Assembly: GCF_036934945.1 (NCBI RefSeq)
Contig: NC_088241.1
Coordinates: 47,617,923-47,681,922 of the forward strand
Length of the DNA: 64,000 nt
Reading direction: 5' to 3'
DNA from: Oncorhynchus masou masou
Taxonomy: Eukaryota; Chordata; Actinopteri; Salmoniformes; Salmonidae
The notes below the pieces were generated by a model, which had not been told where the DNA came from, did no database searches, and was given only the letters and a program-made list of their open reading frames with translations. Numbering within the stretch: position 1 is the stretch's first letter; every line of letters begins with the position of its first letter. The position numbers and the translations under genes are program-made. Below, one piece after another: positions 11,671 to 23,853 of the stretch.

Positions 11671-12195
11671 TTACACAGCCTGGAGGTGTGTTGGGTAATG
11701 ACCCTGTTGAAAAATAAATGATAGTCCCACTAAGCCCAAAACAGATGGGATGACGTATCGCTGCAGAATGCTGTGGTAGCTATGCTGGTTAAGTGTGCCT
11801 TGAATTCTAAATAAATCACAGACAGTGTCACCAGCAAGGCACCTCCACACCATAACACCTCCTCAGTGCTTCATGGTGCAAAATACACATGCGTACATCA
11901 TCCGTTCACCCACACCACGTCTCACGAAGACACAGCGTTTAGAACCAAAAATCTCCCATGTCCATTGCTCGTGTTTCTTGGCCCAAGCAAGCCTCTTCTT
12001 CTTATTGGTGTCCTTTGGATGTGGTTTCTTTGAAGCAATTCGATCATGAAGGCCTGATTCACAGTCTCTTCTGAACAGTTGATGTTGAGATGTGTCTGTT
12101 ACTTGGGCTGCAATTTCTAAGGCTGGTAACTCTAATGAATTTATCCTCTGCAGCAGAGGTAACTCTGGGTCTTCCTTTCCTGTGGCTGTCCTCAT
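11671..12195 (-). pseudogene. Tc1 transposase remnant (outer element)
   Basis: Read on the minus strand, 12195-11863 gives an N-terminal/central Tc1 transposase segment (LPLLQRINSLELPALEIAA, later RLAWAKKHEQW and RRGVGERM). 11853-11671 continues into the catalytic domain (CLAGDTVCDLFRIQGTLNQH). The second catalytic aspartate, normally in a QQDNDPTH motif, is replaced: the copy reads QQGHYPTH. The C-terminal part lies on the far side of the LINE insertion, where the minus strand near 7190-7130 reads SPDLNQIEIVWNK with the catalytic glutamate kept. The gene is frame-broken, mutated at the active site and split by 4.4 kb, so it is dead. Confidence 0.8.
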
Positions 12196-12729
12196 GAGCC
12201 AGTTTCATCATTGCACTTGATGGTTTTTGCGACTGCACTTGAAGAAACTTTCAAAGTTATTTTTCCAGATTGACTGACCTTCATGTCCTCAAGTAATGAT
12301 GGGCGGTCGTTTCTCTTTGCTTATTTGAGCTGTTCTTGCCATAATATGAACTTGGTATTTTACCAAATAGGGCTATCGTCTGTATACCACCACTACCTTG
12401 TCACAGCACAACTGATTGGCTCAAATGCATTAAGAAGGAAAGAAATTCCACAAATTCACATTTAAGAAAGCACACCTGTTAATTGAAATGCATTCCAGGT
12501 GATTACCTCATGAATCTTGTTGAGAGAATGCCAAGAGTGTGCAGAGCTGTCATCAAAGTGAAGGGTGGCTATTTGAAATATAAATATTCTTTTTTGGTTA
12601 CTGCTTGATTCCATATGTGTTATTTCATAGTTTTGATGTCTTCACTATTATTCTGCAATGTAGAAAATAGTAAAACAAGGAAAAACCCTTGAATGAGTCG
12701 GTGTTCTAAAACATTTGACCGGTATTGTA

Positions 12730-14055
12730 TATATTTTCTACAACTATTACTTCATTCAGGGTGCCACGAGAAATGCATTTTTTTGTCTGCTTGTCCATTT
12801 GTGGTGACAGAAAGACCGACAGACAGATAGGCTGTATCTGTCCTTAAGGCACTTTTATGGCTCATATCTTGTTTGTAATACCCGTGGAGATCACACCAAC
12901 ATTGATGCTCTAGAGTCTGTAACGGTGCTAGGTTATGTTTCCCTTATCAAGTTGTGGGTTGATAATCCATGTCAAAGGCAGTGTCAGGTTGCATAAATAT
13001 CTGCTTGGGGCCTCTGGCTTGGTTATGGAGCGTATCGTTCAACCTCTAGAAGCTCTCCTCTCTGCTTCCTGGTCTCTCCTGGATCATGATCCCTATGTAC
13101 AGTATCTGTCCCATATGGCACCCAATTCCCTTAATAGTGCACTACTTTTGACCAGAGCCTTATCGCCCCTGGGACAAAGTATATAAATATTAATGCAATG
13201 CTTGGCCTTTATTTCCTATGCGCATGGCCTGCTTCATACATTGCGCATTTACAATTTATACAGCTGGAGTAGAGCCTAATTCATAATTGGGTTCAAGTGT
13301 ATGCGTGCGCGCGTGCGTGCGATTTGACGGGTTTCAGATGCTTACAGCTTTGTCAGTGTCGTCCCTTTTCTCCATGTTTCTTTCTGTTGTGTGTGTGTGT
13401 GTGTTTGTATGCACCCCTAAAATGCAGGTCCTAATATGGTACTGCACTGTCCCTCATAATGGTTCTAAATAATCAGTGATGTGCGGTCAGAGTAGGCAGG
13501 GTAGATAAATGTTAATTCTTTTTTGTTATTTCATGTTTTTCCTCAATGATTCTGGTATTTTTTATGCTAAAAAATATCAACATTTGCTAAAACTGCATCC
13601 AAATCTCAGGAAAGGTGCCTAGGTTTTCATGCATTCCTTCCCGTCCGTTCAAATCGTTGACTCACGTTCCTGACTCCAGTCACTGTTAATGGACAGGGTC
13701 AGCATATGCCTCGCTGCTTTGCCGAGCTTCGTTCGTTGCATTGAGCTGATTTCATATTTTGCACATGCGCATTGTCTAAACATATTGTGTGGATAAGCCT
13801 GGGGTAAGCTATGCACATTTGGGCGTGTCTACATAATTTGGTGCTCGCATCTCTCGAACTGAACAAAGCTAACTAGGTCCATGTTGGATTTCCATGGAAA
13901 ACTTGGTATGATTCAGATGGAGACCAACACCTACACTTCCTGATATTCATGAGGGAAAGGTACAGAAAACTATCCGATTGAATGCATCACACTCGGCCTG
14001 ACAGACACAGCAACCTGGAGCAGACAGCCAATCACAGATGAGAGGAGAGGGATGT
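12730..14055 (+). other. DPYD: DPYD intron 15, unrecognised; partial palindromic repeat
   Basis: I see no gene. About 13107-13180 (gtcccatatggcaccc followed by agtgcactacttttgacc) is half of the palindromic repeat found more completely at 26066-26173. A short (GT)n lies at about 13388-13405. Confidence 0.55.
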
Positions 14056-14061
14056 TCTCTT

Positions 14062-14106
<45 letters not shown>

Positions 14107-14251
14107 CTCTCTCTCTCTCGCTATTTCTCTGTCTCTCTCTCAATTTCATTTAAATTCAATTCAAATTGATTTATTGGCATGGGAAACACATGTTTACATT
14201 GTCAAAGCAAGTGAAATAGATAATTAACAAAACTGTCTCTGTCTAGCTGTT

Positions 14252-14282
<31 letters not shown>

Positions 14283-14300
14283 CTTTCTGTCTCTCTCTGA
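14056..14300. repeat. (CT)n tracts around a LINE 3' tail fragment
   Basis: A long CT tract (14056-14140) is followed at 14141-14222 by ttatttggcatggg-like sequence (attgatttattggcatggg), the reverse complement of the 3' tail of the LINE family seen in plus orientation at 30155-30871. A second CT-rich tract follows at 14244-14297. The CT tract abuts exactly the 3' terminus of the LINE, the same arrangement as at 30872. Confidence 0.7.
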
Positions 14301-15456
14301 GCTGGGGGGATGGGATGAAGACATGTCTAACACACAGTCTCTGTTCTCTGTTGTGTACATGATACACTCGCCTCATCCTTGGCTCTCTAAACTGAGCCCA
14401 CAATATCAAACACCTCCCCCAACCATCTTCCTTCACATATCATTGCAAAGTTTATTATGATCTGAAATGAGAGAGAGCGAGGAAAAAAGACTATAGAACA
14501 AAATAAATCCGTCGGCCACCCCCTCCCTTTACTCCACGAAGGGCTTAAGGAAGAAGGGTGAAATTAAACATGATTGATAATTGGCTTTGGGGATCCCGAT
14601 GCATTATGACCATGTTGTGACTGCGTTTGGGCCTCAATTGACCATGAAATGTGCACTTTGTAAGGCTAAAATGCTTATTATTCTTTTCTCTGTCTCTAAT
14701 GGTTGTCAGTCTGAGGCCAAATCATAAATCCGCAGCTGGAGACTCTCTGGCAGGTTTGTGGAGCTGTTTGTAATTGTTTAAATCCCTCTTGTGATGTGTT
14801 TTAAAGCCCCCACGGAAACGTAATTGCCTGTCAGATGCCTTTCCGGCTCAGCCGTTGCTTCCCTCGCGCCGCTCTTCTCTCGATGCGTTCACTCGACGCC
14901 CTAGTCTCTCTCTCGCTCTCTCTCTCTCTCTCGCTCTCTCTCTCCACCAGTCCATGTTACAGTGTCATCTGATGCCGATCCATGCGAAACAGTTATAATT
15001 TGTCTCATCTATTTTAGGGCCCTCTTTTTCCAGTCTCCATTGTTTTGCATTGAATTGCATTTCGGTAAATGTACAGTGTGTGTGCATCTTCAGTACATCT
15101 GCAAATCCGCATCCACTTCATGCTGTGGTGTTGGTGCGTAAATAAATGGAATATCAATCCGACATGGTGTAACACGGAAATGCACGCAAGTGAATGAATT
15201 GTTAAAAGATCCATCCCTTAACCAAATTCGTGGGAGAACATTTTGGGGTATGAAATCTGCCCAGGTTTTTGACATGAACAAGAAATCAAATACACGTGAA
15301 TAATATTGTAGCTCTTGGTTTTTCCCCAAAAAAAGGAAAGGTGATGGCATCTTCCATTTAATTAAAATGTGTTCATGGTGATCATTTGTATAAACAAAAA
15401 AAACAAAAAAAGCTTGTGATAACGATCTGGTTCCGCCTGTGTTATTCTTTCAACAG
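14301..15456 (+). other. DPYD: DPYD intron 15, right end
   Basis: This stretch shows no recognisable gene or transposon. A (TC)n run lies at about 14903-14943. The pyrimidine tract gttattctttcaacag forms the acceptor for exon 16. Confidence 0.6.
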
Positions 15457-15540
15457 GCCTCAGGAGCTGATGCCTTGGAGTTGAATCTGTCTTGCCCACA
15501 TGGTATGGGGGAGAGGGGCATGGGACTGGCCTGTGGGCAG
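15457..15540 (+). CDS. DPYD: DPYD exon 16 (84 bp) with the catalytic cysteine
   Basis: The exon encodes 28 residues in phase 0, ASGADALELNLSCPHG then MGERGMGLACGQ, equal to residues 659-686. This is the active-site loop of the pyrimidine-reducing domain: Asn668 contacts the base, and Cys671 (13th residue of the exon, in NLSCPHG) is the general acid that protonates C5 of uracil or thymine while FMN delivers hydride to C6. Both residues and the glycine-rich loop GMGERGMG are intact, so the copy looks catalytically competent. It is flanked by ttctttcaacag and gtaagc. Its 84-bp length matches human exon 16. Confidence 0.97.
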
Positions 15541-18500
15541 GTAAGCCCTCAGCTCAACTACTGTGTGCCTCTGTGAACAAACACCTTTTTGACTGACTGA
15601 CTGACTGAAGACTCAACTCTACTACTGACGTTGCCATAGTGCCCGCCTCACTGACTTCTCAACTGCTGTAAGCCTCAGTGCAGACTTCAGACTCAGACTG
15701 CACTTGACTACAAGTTGAAATATCGACTACACACCTATTTTTGTGAACATCTGGTTAGATACAGCTCTTATAAAATTGAATGATCACACTGTCAGATACA
15801 CCAGACAGTCTGCTTTCTAATGGACTCTGCTCTGTCACGGAGAAACCACTGTTCTACCACTACAGCTGAGTGGAGTCAACAACTCCTCTCTGTTGCTCTG
15901 CTACTGACTCCTACTGTACGATGCCATGGTGGTGACTGATAAATAGCATTCATCATATCAGTAGTTCATTACATCGGCAGTGTGGAGGTAGTTCAACATG
16001 GCTGATTTTAGAAGATTTTCTGAGCGAGTAGCTGTAGCTCTATGACTGTCTGAATATCTCAGTGTGAGAGTGATTATATTCAGGGTGTGTCGAATCAGAC
16101 TCGAAGGTGGAGCTATCCACTTGGGTGCTTTTCCCAGTGTAGAAGGAGTAAAAGGGGATGCGTGATCTGGTACGAGGTGGGACACAGGCAATGAAAACCA
16201 CTGAAGGAGTGGGTTGGAGCGTTTATTCTGGTTTAATGGAGACTGACTCCACTCCAATGGAGCGGCGATGTCTCATCAGCGCCCTCCTAAAATACACATC
16301 TTTCTATCATTTCACATTTAGTTGAAACATTTAATGATTGTAATAATCCATACGGAGCAATCCTTCTCTATCTGACTTGGCTTCTCTCAAATGAGATGCT
16401 GCATTGTCTGAGTTTAATGTAGCGTTTGGTTAAACGGTTCGAGCATGTGACTGTAGTCAACACTTCTATTTGTTTGCTTGATGCATGTCATCAGTATGGA
16501 ACATGAGATGGGATGGGCAGATCAGTCACCAGGGAATATAATGGCAGTTTAAATAAGCCTTTGGCTGTTTGACGCGTTACTGCTCTTTTTTTAATTTATT
16601 ATATATATATAATTTTTTACTTTTATTTTTCTTCTGCTCTTAACCGTACACCATGTTGTCCACCGGTAGACGACCACACACATTCCCTCACACTGTCTAA
16701 ACTCACCGTTTAATGTCAGAGACGATATGTGAGAACCTTCTTTTGCTAGCAGCCTATCTAAATGTTTACACATTAGCCTGTCTCTCTGTGAGAGTCAGTT
16801 GTGCTTTTGACTTGAACATGTGTGACACGGCCTGTCGTCTAACTGCCCGTAGCCCGGCGGTGCGGTGGTCAAGTCAGTAACAGGACTCTCTACTCTACCT
16901 ACCTGACTCTCTAACACCACCATGTCTTAATGTTAAAACAAGGTCATTAAAACACAGAGTAGTGCTGCTCTGGAAGATGACGGAAGGGGCCTTTTTAAAA
17001 GCACGGATATCACAGAGTATCACACCTCTCCACTCAGGAGGTTAATACTAACCCTCATCAGTTTACAGCACGGCAGGCAGGCTGTTCTGACTTAACAGGG
17101 TGAAAAATATGTCATAGAGTTTGAGTATACTATCTGAAGACTGATATTCCGTACACTGATGGTATTGGGATATTGCAGCTTTACAGCTGTAGTATGCTGT
17201 AGTATAGCTTGTAGCCTACCAATCCTGCCTAGAGTTGATCTCAAAATGCTCTGAGCCTCCACTTAGCTCTCATTTTGGATGGGAGCAGTACAATGTATCC
17301 TTAGGCACAGGATACCATGCCTTCTCAGTGTATGTGGATGTACAATACAGTACGCATGTATATTGAGTGGGAGAGGAAGGTTTAGCTTGTAGCTACACAT
17401 CACTAATGATGAAACAAGTCTGCTATAAACAGCACAGTGACTAAAGCAGTGTGTGATATACAGTACAGTAAGTGATGAGTGTTGTTACTGTATGTGCCTG
17501 AAACAGCACACAGCATGTTACTATACTACAACCTAAAGGCGTTAGTTATCTGGATACGGGTAAAGGCAAAGAATGGAAAGCTGTGATTTTCAATCTTACC
17601 ATCTTGACTTGAGTCCCACCCCAGGCCCGCGGTGGAGAGGGGAATGAATGAATGAATGAAACGAACGTACGAACGAACGAGTTCCCGTCTATAACCGGGG
17701 AAGGAGACAAAGCTATTTTCTCTCACAGTAGCCGTAAATTTCCAGAGTTATATCCCCTCTGCCGTTAGATTTTCTGCTGTAAGACAAAAAGCTAATCAAA
17801 GCCATGTGCCCGCAGGCAGGTAACCTCGGAGTGAACTAAAGAGAGGGAGGCAATATCATTCCATCACACCCCGCCGCTCCGCGTGCGTGGCGGCGGTGCC
17901 ACCTCTCAACGCAACAGCGGGAAATACATTCGTTCTGACGCTATGGAAATGGTAGGGAAATCTCATTTGAATGTTTTATTAATTTGCCATTTCAATCAGT
18001 CATTCACAACTGCTCCCTCGGATTATATAACCAACGGTAGCTACTGTACTGTTCTTTTTTTGAAGATGAGTAGTTTAACATTTTGTTGTAAAAAAATAAA
18101 AATAAAAATCTAATTCAGAAAGGATACACCACGTGTACATTTAACCCTTTATTAGAAAATATTACAACGCGTAGTCTCTGCTCCTTCAGAGTAGCTCACT
18201 GCCAGACCTAAGCAACATATAAAGATGCTAGAATAACTACAGGAGGTGGGCACGATATGCTATATAGAATGTTGTGCTTTTCAGACTGTAGAACCCATAA
18301 ACGCCATCAAACAGACCGCCTCTAGCAAGCGCAACATCAACCCAGCACTATTGCCTTAAGTTAACTCAAACTTGTGCTACTGAGAGAGGAGAGATACTCT
18401 TGATATGCACGGTGGTCGCTTCTCCGTAGGCCATGAAGAGTAGGCGGAAAGATGGATCCCTGAGCAGACTACCCACCGAAGGGTCTTGACAGCCGAGATT

Positions 18501-19732
18501 AATTGAATCCCTGCTATTGGACCATAATAAAGAAAGGCTTTCTTTCCAAACGGAAATTTGGAATAGAAAGATAGAAGACAGAAGACATCGTACGGAGGGA
18601 AGACCAGACAATGACTGTTGCAGTGGCCATAACATACCATTTAAATTGCATAACACGAACAAACCCCCAGAACCGAAAACTAAAATGGTAGCTACATATA
18701 ACCACCTGTGCTATCCAAATAGCCTAATGTCACTACTGATACATGCACAGAGTGGGCAGTGGAAGTGACATGATAATCTAAACCTAGGCCTACAACATAG
18801 AGTACCTGAGCTGAAGCTTACGCCTAATAGTGTATGTCGGTAAGTCATGAGAGAAGAGTAGATGACGACCTGGTAACGAGAAGAAATAGACCCCATAGAT
18901 TGCTAGAATAAGCCTGCATATTAGTGTGTCTGAAATATGCTCTCTGACAGAACGTTTACATTAGAGGTGATTGACGCTTGATCGTCAACAGCGGATGGTC
19001 ATGTGGGTGTTTAGCAAGCCCACAGGATCTAGGTAATGCTAGAATCAGGAGCCAATCCACATGGCTGGAAGCTAAAGGCAAGTCCTGGTTATTTGTTGCA
19101 ACGTGCTACAGTGTCAGCTTCCCCACTAAGGTTCAAGGTAAAACTTGAAATCTGAGGGAAAATGTTTTCGGTTAAAGTTAGGGGTGATGGGGTATGTTGG
19201 CCGAGAGAACAGACTATGCCCCAAAACTGGCATTGGGAAAACAGAAAGTATACAATAGATATGATACTAATTCTACTTAGCTAGCTAGTTTGTAGCCGGC
19301 TATTGACAACAGTAGAGCAGCAACATGGTTGATCCTCGCAATCAATGACAACCCTGTAGCAGCCAAACCTTGCAACATGAGCTTATTGAAGGACTCTGAT
19401 GCGATCAGCTGATGCGACCAGACTTGGGTTTCCCTTCTGAACCGGCTTCACTTTATTTAGAAGTGATGATGAGGTTGTACTTGGCCTTTAAGTGTTTATC
19501 ACAATGTAAATATCACAATGTTTTTTGTACGAGTTTCATTCTCATTTGATGGCAGTTGTCATGATTTTTCATTTGATCACACATGTCATTATTAATGTGG
19601 TTTGTGAGTGCAGTCTAATGAGTGAGTGGTTAAGACAGATAGTGTCTTGCTCGAAGGAAGGTAGACTTTGGTTTCCGTTATCTCATATCTCTTATTCACG
19701 TTTGCCTCAGCAACCACAGGTTAGTAATTTCT
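15541..19732 (+). other. DPYD: DPYD intron 16, left part, no recognised element
   Basis: I see no gene. A short tandem of ctgactga lies at about 15589-15605, a (gaat)n(gaac)n-like run at about 17641-17680, and an AT run near 16600. The rest is ordinary intron sequence in which I can support nothing. Confidence 0.55.
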
Positions 19733-21760
19733 CCCTCCTCCCCTTCCATAACGCTCCTCCATACATCCTCTTTTCCCTCCTTCCCTTCCATAACGCTCCT
19801 CCATACATCCTCTTTTCCCTCCTTCCCTTCCATAAAGCTCCTCCATACATCCTCTTTTCCCTCCTTCCCTTCCATAACGCTCCTCCATACATCCTCTTTT
19901 CCCTCCTTCCCTTCCATAAAGCTCCTCCATACATCCTCTTTTCCCTCCTTCCCTTCCATAAAGCTCCTCCAGACATCCTCTTTTCCCTCCTTCCCTTCCA
20001 TAACGCTCCTCCATACATCCTCTTTTCCCTCCTTCCTTTCCATAACGCTCCTCCAGACATCCTCTTTTCCCTCCTTCCCTTCCATAACGCTCCTCCATAC
20101 ATCCTCTTTTCCCTCCTTCCCTTCCATAACGCTCCTCCATACATCCTCTTTCCCTCCTTCCCTTCCATAACGCTCCTCCATACATCCTCTTTTCCCTCCT
20201 TCCCTTCCATAACGCTCCTCCAGACATCCTCTTTTCCCTCCTTCCCTTCCATAACGCTCCTCCAGACATCCTCTTTTCCCTCCTTCCCTTCCATAACGCT
20301 CCTCCATACATCCTCTTTTCCCTCCTTCCCTTCCATAAAGCTCCTCCATACATCCTCTTTTCCCTCCTTCCCTTCCATAACGCTCCTCCAGACATCCTCT
20401 TTTCCCTCCTTCCCTTCCATAAAGCTCCTCCATGCATCCTCTTTTCCCTCCTTCCCTTCCATAAAGCTCCTCCATACATCCTCTTTTCCCTCCTTCCCTT
20501 CCATAACGCTCCTCCAGACATCCTCTTTTCCCTCCTTCCCTTCCATAAAGCTCCTCCATGCATCCTCTTTTCCCTCCTTCCCTTCCATAAAGCTCCTCCA
20601 TACATCCTCTTTTCCCTCCTTCCCTTCCATAACGCTCCTCCAGACATCCTCTTTTCCCTCCTTCCCTTCCATAACGCTCCTCCAGACATCCTCTTTTCCC
20701 TCCTTCCCTTCCATAACGCTCCTCCAGACATCCTCTTTTCCCTCCTTCCCTTCCATAACGCTCCTCCAGACATCCTCTTTTCCCTCCTTCCCTTCCATAA
20801 CGCTCCTCCAGACATCCTCTTTTCCCTCCTTCCATTCCATAACGCTCCTCCAGACATCCTCTTTTCCCTCCTTCCCTTCCATAACGCTCCTCCATGCATC
20901 CTCTTTTCCCTCCTTCCCTTCCATAACGCTCCTCCATACATCCTCTTTTCCCTCCTTCCCTTCCATAAAGCTCCTCCATACATCCTCTTTTCCCTCCTTC
21001 CCTTCCATAACGCTCCTCCATACATCCTCTTTTCCCTCCTTCCCTTCCATAACGCTCCTCCAGACATCCTCTTTTCCCTCCTTCCCTTCCATAACGCTCC
21101 TCCATACATTCTCTTTTCCCTCCTTCCCTTCCATAACGCTCCTCCAGACATCCTCTTTTCCCTCCTTCCCTTCCATAACGCTCCTCCAGACATCCTCTTT
21201 TCCCTCCTTCCATTCCATAAAGCTCCTCCAGACATCCTCTTTTCCCTCCTTCCCTTCCATAACGCTCCTCCATGCATCCTCTTTTCCCTCCTTCCCTTCC
21301 ATAACGCTCCTCCATACATCCTCTTTTCCCTCCTTCCCTTCCATAACGCTCCTCCATACATCCTCTTTTCCCTCCTTCCCTTCCATAACGCTCCTCCATA
21401 CATCCTCTTTTCCCTCCTTCCCTTCCATAACGCTCCTCCATACATCCTCTTTTCCCTCCTTCCCTTCCATAACGCTCCTCCAGACATCCTCTTTTCCCTC
21501 CTTCCCTTCCATAACGCTCCTCCAGACATCCTCTTTTCCCTCCTTCCCTTCCATAACGCTCCTCCATACATCCTCTTTTCCCTCCTTCCCTTCCATAACG
21601 CTCCTCCAGACATCCTCTTTTCCCTCCTTCCCTTCCATAACGCTCCTCCATACATCCTCTTTTCCCTCCTTCCCTTCCATAATGCTCCTCCAGACATCCT
21701 CTTTTCCCTCCTTCCCTTCCATAACGCTCCTCCATACATCCTCTTTTCCCTCCTTCCCTT
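19733..21760. repeat. 42-bp minisatellite, about 48 copies
   Basis: The unit is two 21-nt halves: ccctccttcccttccataacg and ctcctccatacatcctctttt-like sequence. It is repeated about 48 times with very low divergence. Variation is confined to a few positions: cataac or cataaa, ccatac, ccagac or ccatgc, and occasional single changes. One unit near 20150 has lost a T (cctctttccc), which shifts the reading frame. Since 42 is 14 codons and the unit lacks stops in several frames, very long open frames arise on both strands; these are artefacts. Repeated runs of variants indicate multi-unit duplications. Confidence 0.97.
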
Positions 21761-21871
21761 TGATACAGCTTTTCCACTCCTCCGATTCACAAATTAAAAC
21801 CGAAGCCTCCTCCCCGAGCTATATTCAGCCCCCTTTGAACATGCAGCCTGGTGACAAACAGCTTCCATCAT

Positions 21872-21886
21872 ACACGCACACACACG

Positions 21887-21967
<81 letters not shown>
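21872..21967. repeat. (CA)n microsatellite
   Basis: An almost pure CA tract of about 96 bp with a few CG interruptions at its left end. It lies about 110 bp downstream of the 42-bp minisatellite. Confidence 0.97.
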
Positions 21968-21969
<2 letters not shown>

Positions 21970-23853
21970 GCTCTCCCGTTGAGAGTCTGGGGTTGTTAAC
22001 GAGAGAGCTGACCTCTTGTGACCTTGCTCTGTAAAATTAAAATTTCAGGTGTAAGCCTGTGGTAACCCACCCTCCTCTCTGGCGGGCTGGGCTGTCTCAA
22101 CAGCCCTCACCCCCTCCACAACCCTGCCTGGGGGTGATACACCTCCCCTTCTCCTCTCCCTCTACACAAACACGCTCCTCCGCTGGGGCCGCCCGTCGTG
22201 CTGAAACTAATCCACATGCCAGCTTGCCCCGCGGAAACAGCTCACCGGGAGAAAGGAAAAGAAAGAAATAAGGTAAAAATTGTCCGTCAAGTACCCTTTC
22301 CACCAACTCTTTTCATTTCATACTAGACCTCCCCTCCTTAACGGCTAGTGCCCCTTATTTGATTTTCATCATCATGGCCCCTTCTGTACTGTTACAATCA
22401 GTCAGTCAGTCAAGAGGGATTAGTGTTTTGGAATGTGTTCATTCCGTTCTGATGGAACCTGGAATGATACAATCCTTGGTGTGTCCCATCACTGGTGGTC
22501 CTGCTCTCCTCTGGGAATCATGCCCATTGTAGAATCCACAGTACGATGCCTGCGTGTTTTTCATGTTGACAGCATGTTTGTAGCTCGTCACACCCTCCGC
22601 TCCCTCTCTGCCAGACCTTCAGGTAATGGTCTCAGAGCGCAGAGGTACAACAGGGTCTGCTCTAAGACCTGCTCTCATAGAGAAGAGACACAGAATGTCT
22701 CCCTTGCCAGAACCAGTAACAGGCCTGTCAAACAGGTGCTTCGCCTCTCCAGCCAAGCAGAATATGTTGTACAGGCAAACTGCAATAGGAGGGGGCTTGG
22801 GCTTAGGTTTAGCCTCCTCTGCCCCTCCCTCTGCCCTCCACCCTTATGCTCCCCCCACGGCCTATGTCCCCCACAGACTGGAGTGCTAGCTGGCCTGGCC
22901 CCCATCTGCTGTGTAATAAGCTGTCTGTCAGGGGCCCAGGCATGCCTGGCAGGGAGAGCTCCACCTCTGTGAGAGCAGGGTTCTTACAAGCAGCATCTGG
23001 TTGGGCAATGGTGCTTGGCTGGAGGCCATGACCCAGCCTCTTGTGCTGAAGTAGCCATAATGCAATTTCCCATGACCCTCTGGGAGGATTGGTTTTAGTC
23101 CCTCTTCTTCCTGTGTGGCGGCCGGGGCTGCCTGGTTCGAGAATATTAGAGAGTATCTCTGTCTCTGCTCTTGCTCTTTCTCAAAGATAAATATTATCAT
23201 ACACATCAAGCTAATAAGTATTTTATTTTTATCTCAAAATAATCAGCTATTCTATTAATACAGCCAATGCCAATTGCATCCATGACCCGAATACATGTAG
23301 AATCCACTGAAGGTCCTCTTCGTCCAAGGTTTAGCTAGTAATTACATCATTGTAGCACAGTCTGCATATCCACTCATTCCCACCTTTGTACACTGATACT
23401 TACTCAACCTACAAATCAACCTAGAAATACATCCACTGCTTCAAGTATTTCTGATACATTGGCTGTGTGCAGGATCAGAAATATCTATCCAATGAATCTC
23501 CCCAGGAAAGCAGCCAGCGCTATCAACCATCTCTAGGGAGCCCAGATATAAGGCCTCTCTTTCTCTCTGTCTCTCTCTCTCTCTCTCTATCTGTCTTTGG
23601 CAGGCAGGTAGATGGGAGTGGACTGGTTGAACCCTCCTCTCCACTCTTGTTTATACACTGTTTGTAAGTCTTGAATAAATCAAGTCAAATTGCTATGGAT
23701 GGCACTTGCTAGAGACACAAGTGCATAAATCTAATATCTTATCCAAATCCTGGAAGTGAATTGTATTGTCTCCTATGGAGTAACCTTCCCTATACCCTCT
23801 TGTCCACCCTTAGAATACATTTGGCATATTTTTAGGCACCAATGTGATTATAT
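21968..23853 (+). other. DPYD: DPYD intron 16, GC-richer stretch without recognised gene
   Basis: This segment has several open frames, the longest a 179-codon plus-strand frame at 22433-22972, but their products show no domain I recognise, no splice-bounded exon and no conserved motif. A (CT)n run sits at about 23559-23590. Confidence 0.5.

Larger units (their letters stand above)
6824..12729 (-). mobile_element. Tc1-like transposon, interrupted by a LINE insertion
   Basis: The left terminal repeat begins tacactaccgatcaaaa at 6824 and the right end is its diverged inverse (catttgaccggtattgta, ending 12729). The element is split: 6824-7199 is the left part, 7200-11642 is foreign LINE DNA, and 11643-12729 is the right part. 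The octamer atcactct occurs at both edges (7192-7199 and 11643-11650), as expected for a target-site duplication made by the LINE. Without the insert the element would be about 1.46 kb, a normal Tc1 size. A second copy of the same family at 43117-45172 confirms the uninterrupted order. Confidence 0.85.

Noticed and set aside
19525..21999. 824-codon plus-strand frame and three overlapping minus-strand frames of about 670-690 codons
   Set aside because: They are translations of a 42-bp tandem repeat whose unit lacks stops; coding-length frames exist in four frames at once and the peptide is pure 14-residue repetition.
22433..22972. 179-codon plus-strand frame
   Set aside because: No recognisable domain, repeat-protein pattern or exon borders; located in an intron; GC-rich DNA explains its openness.
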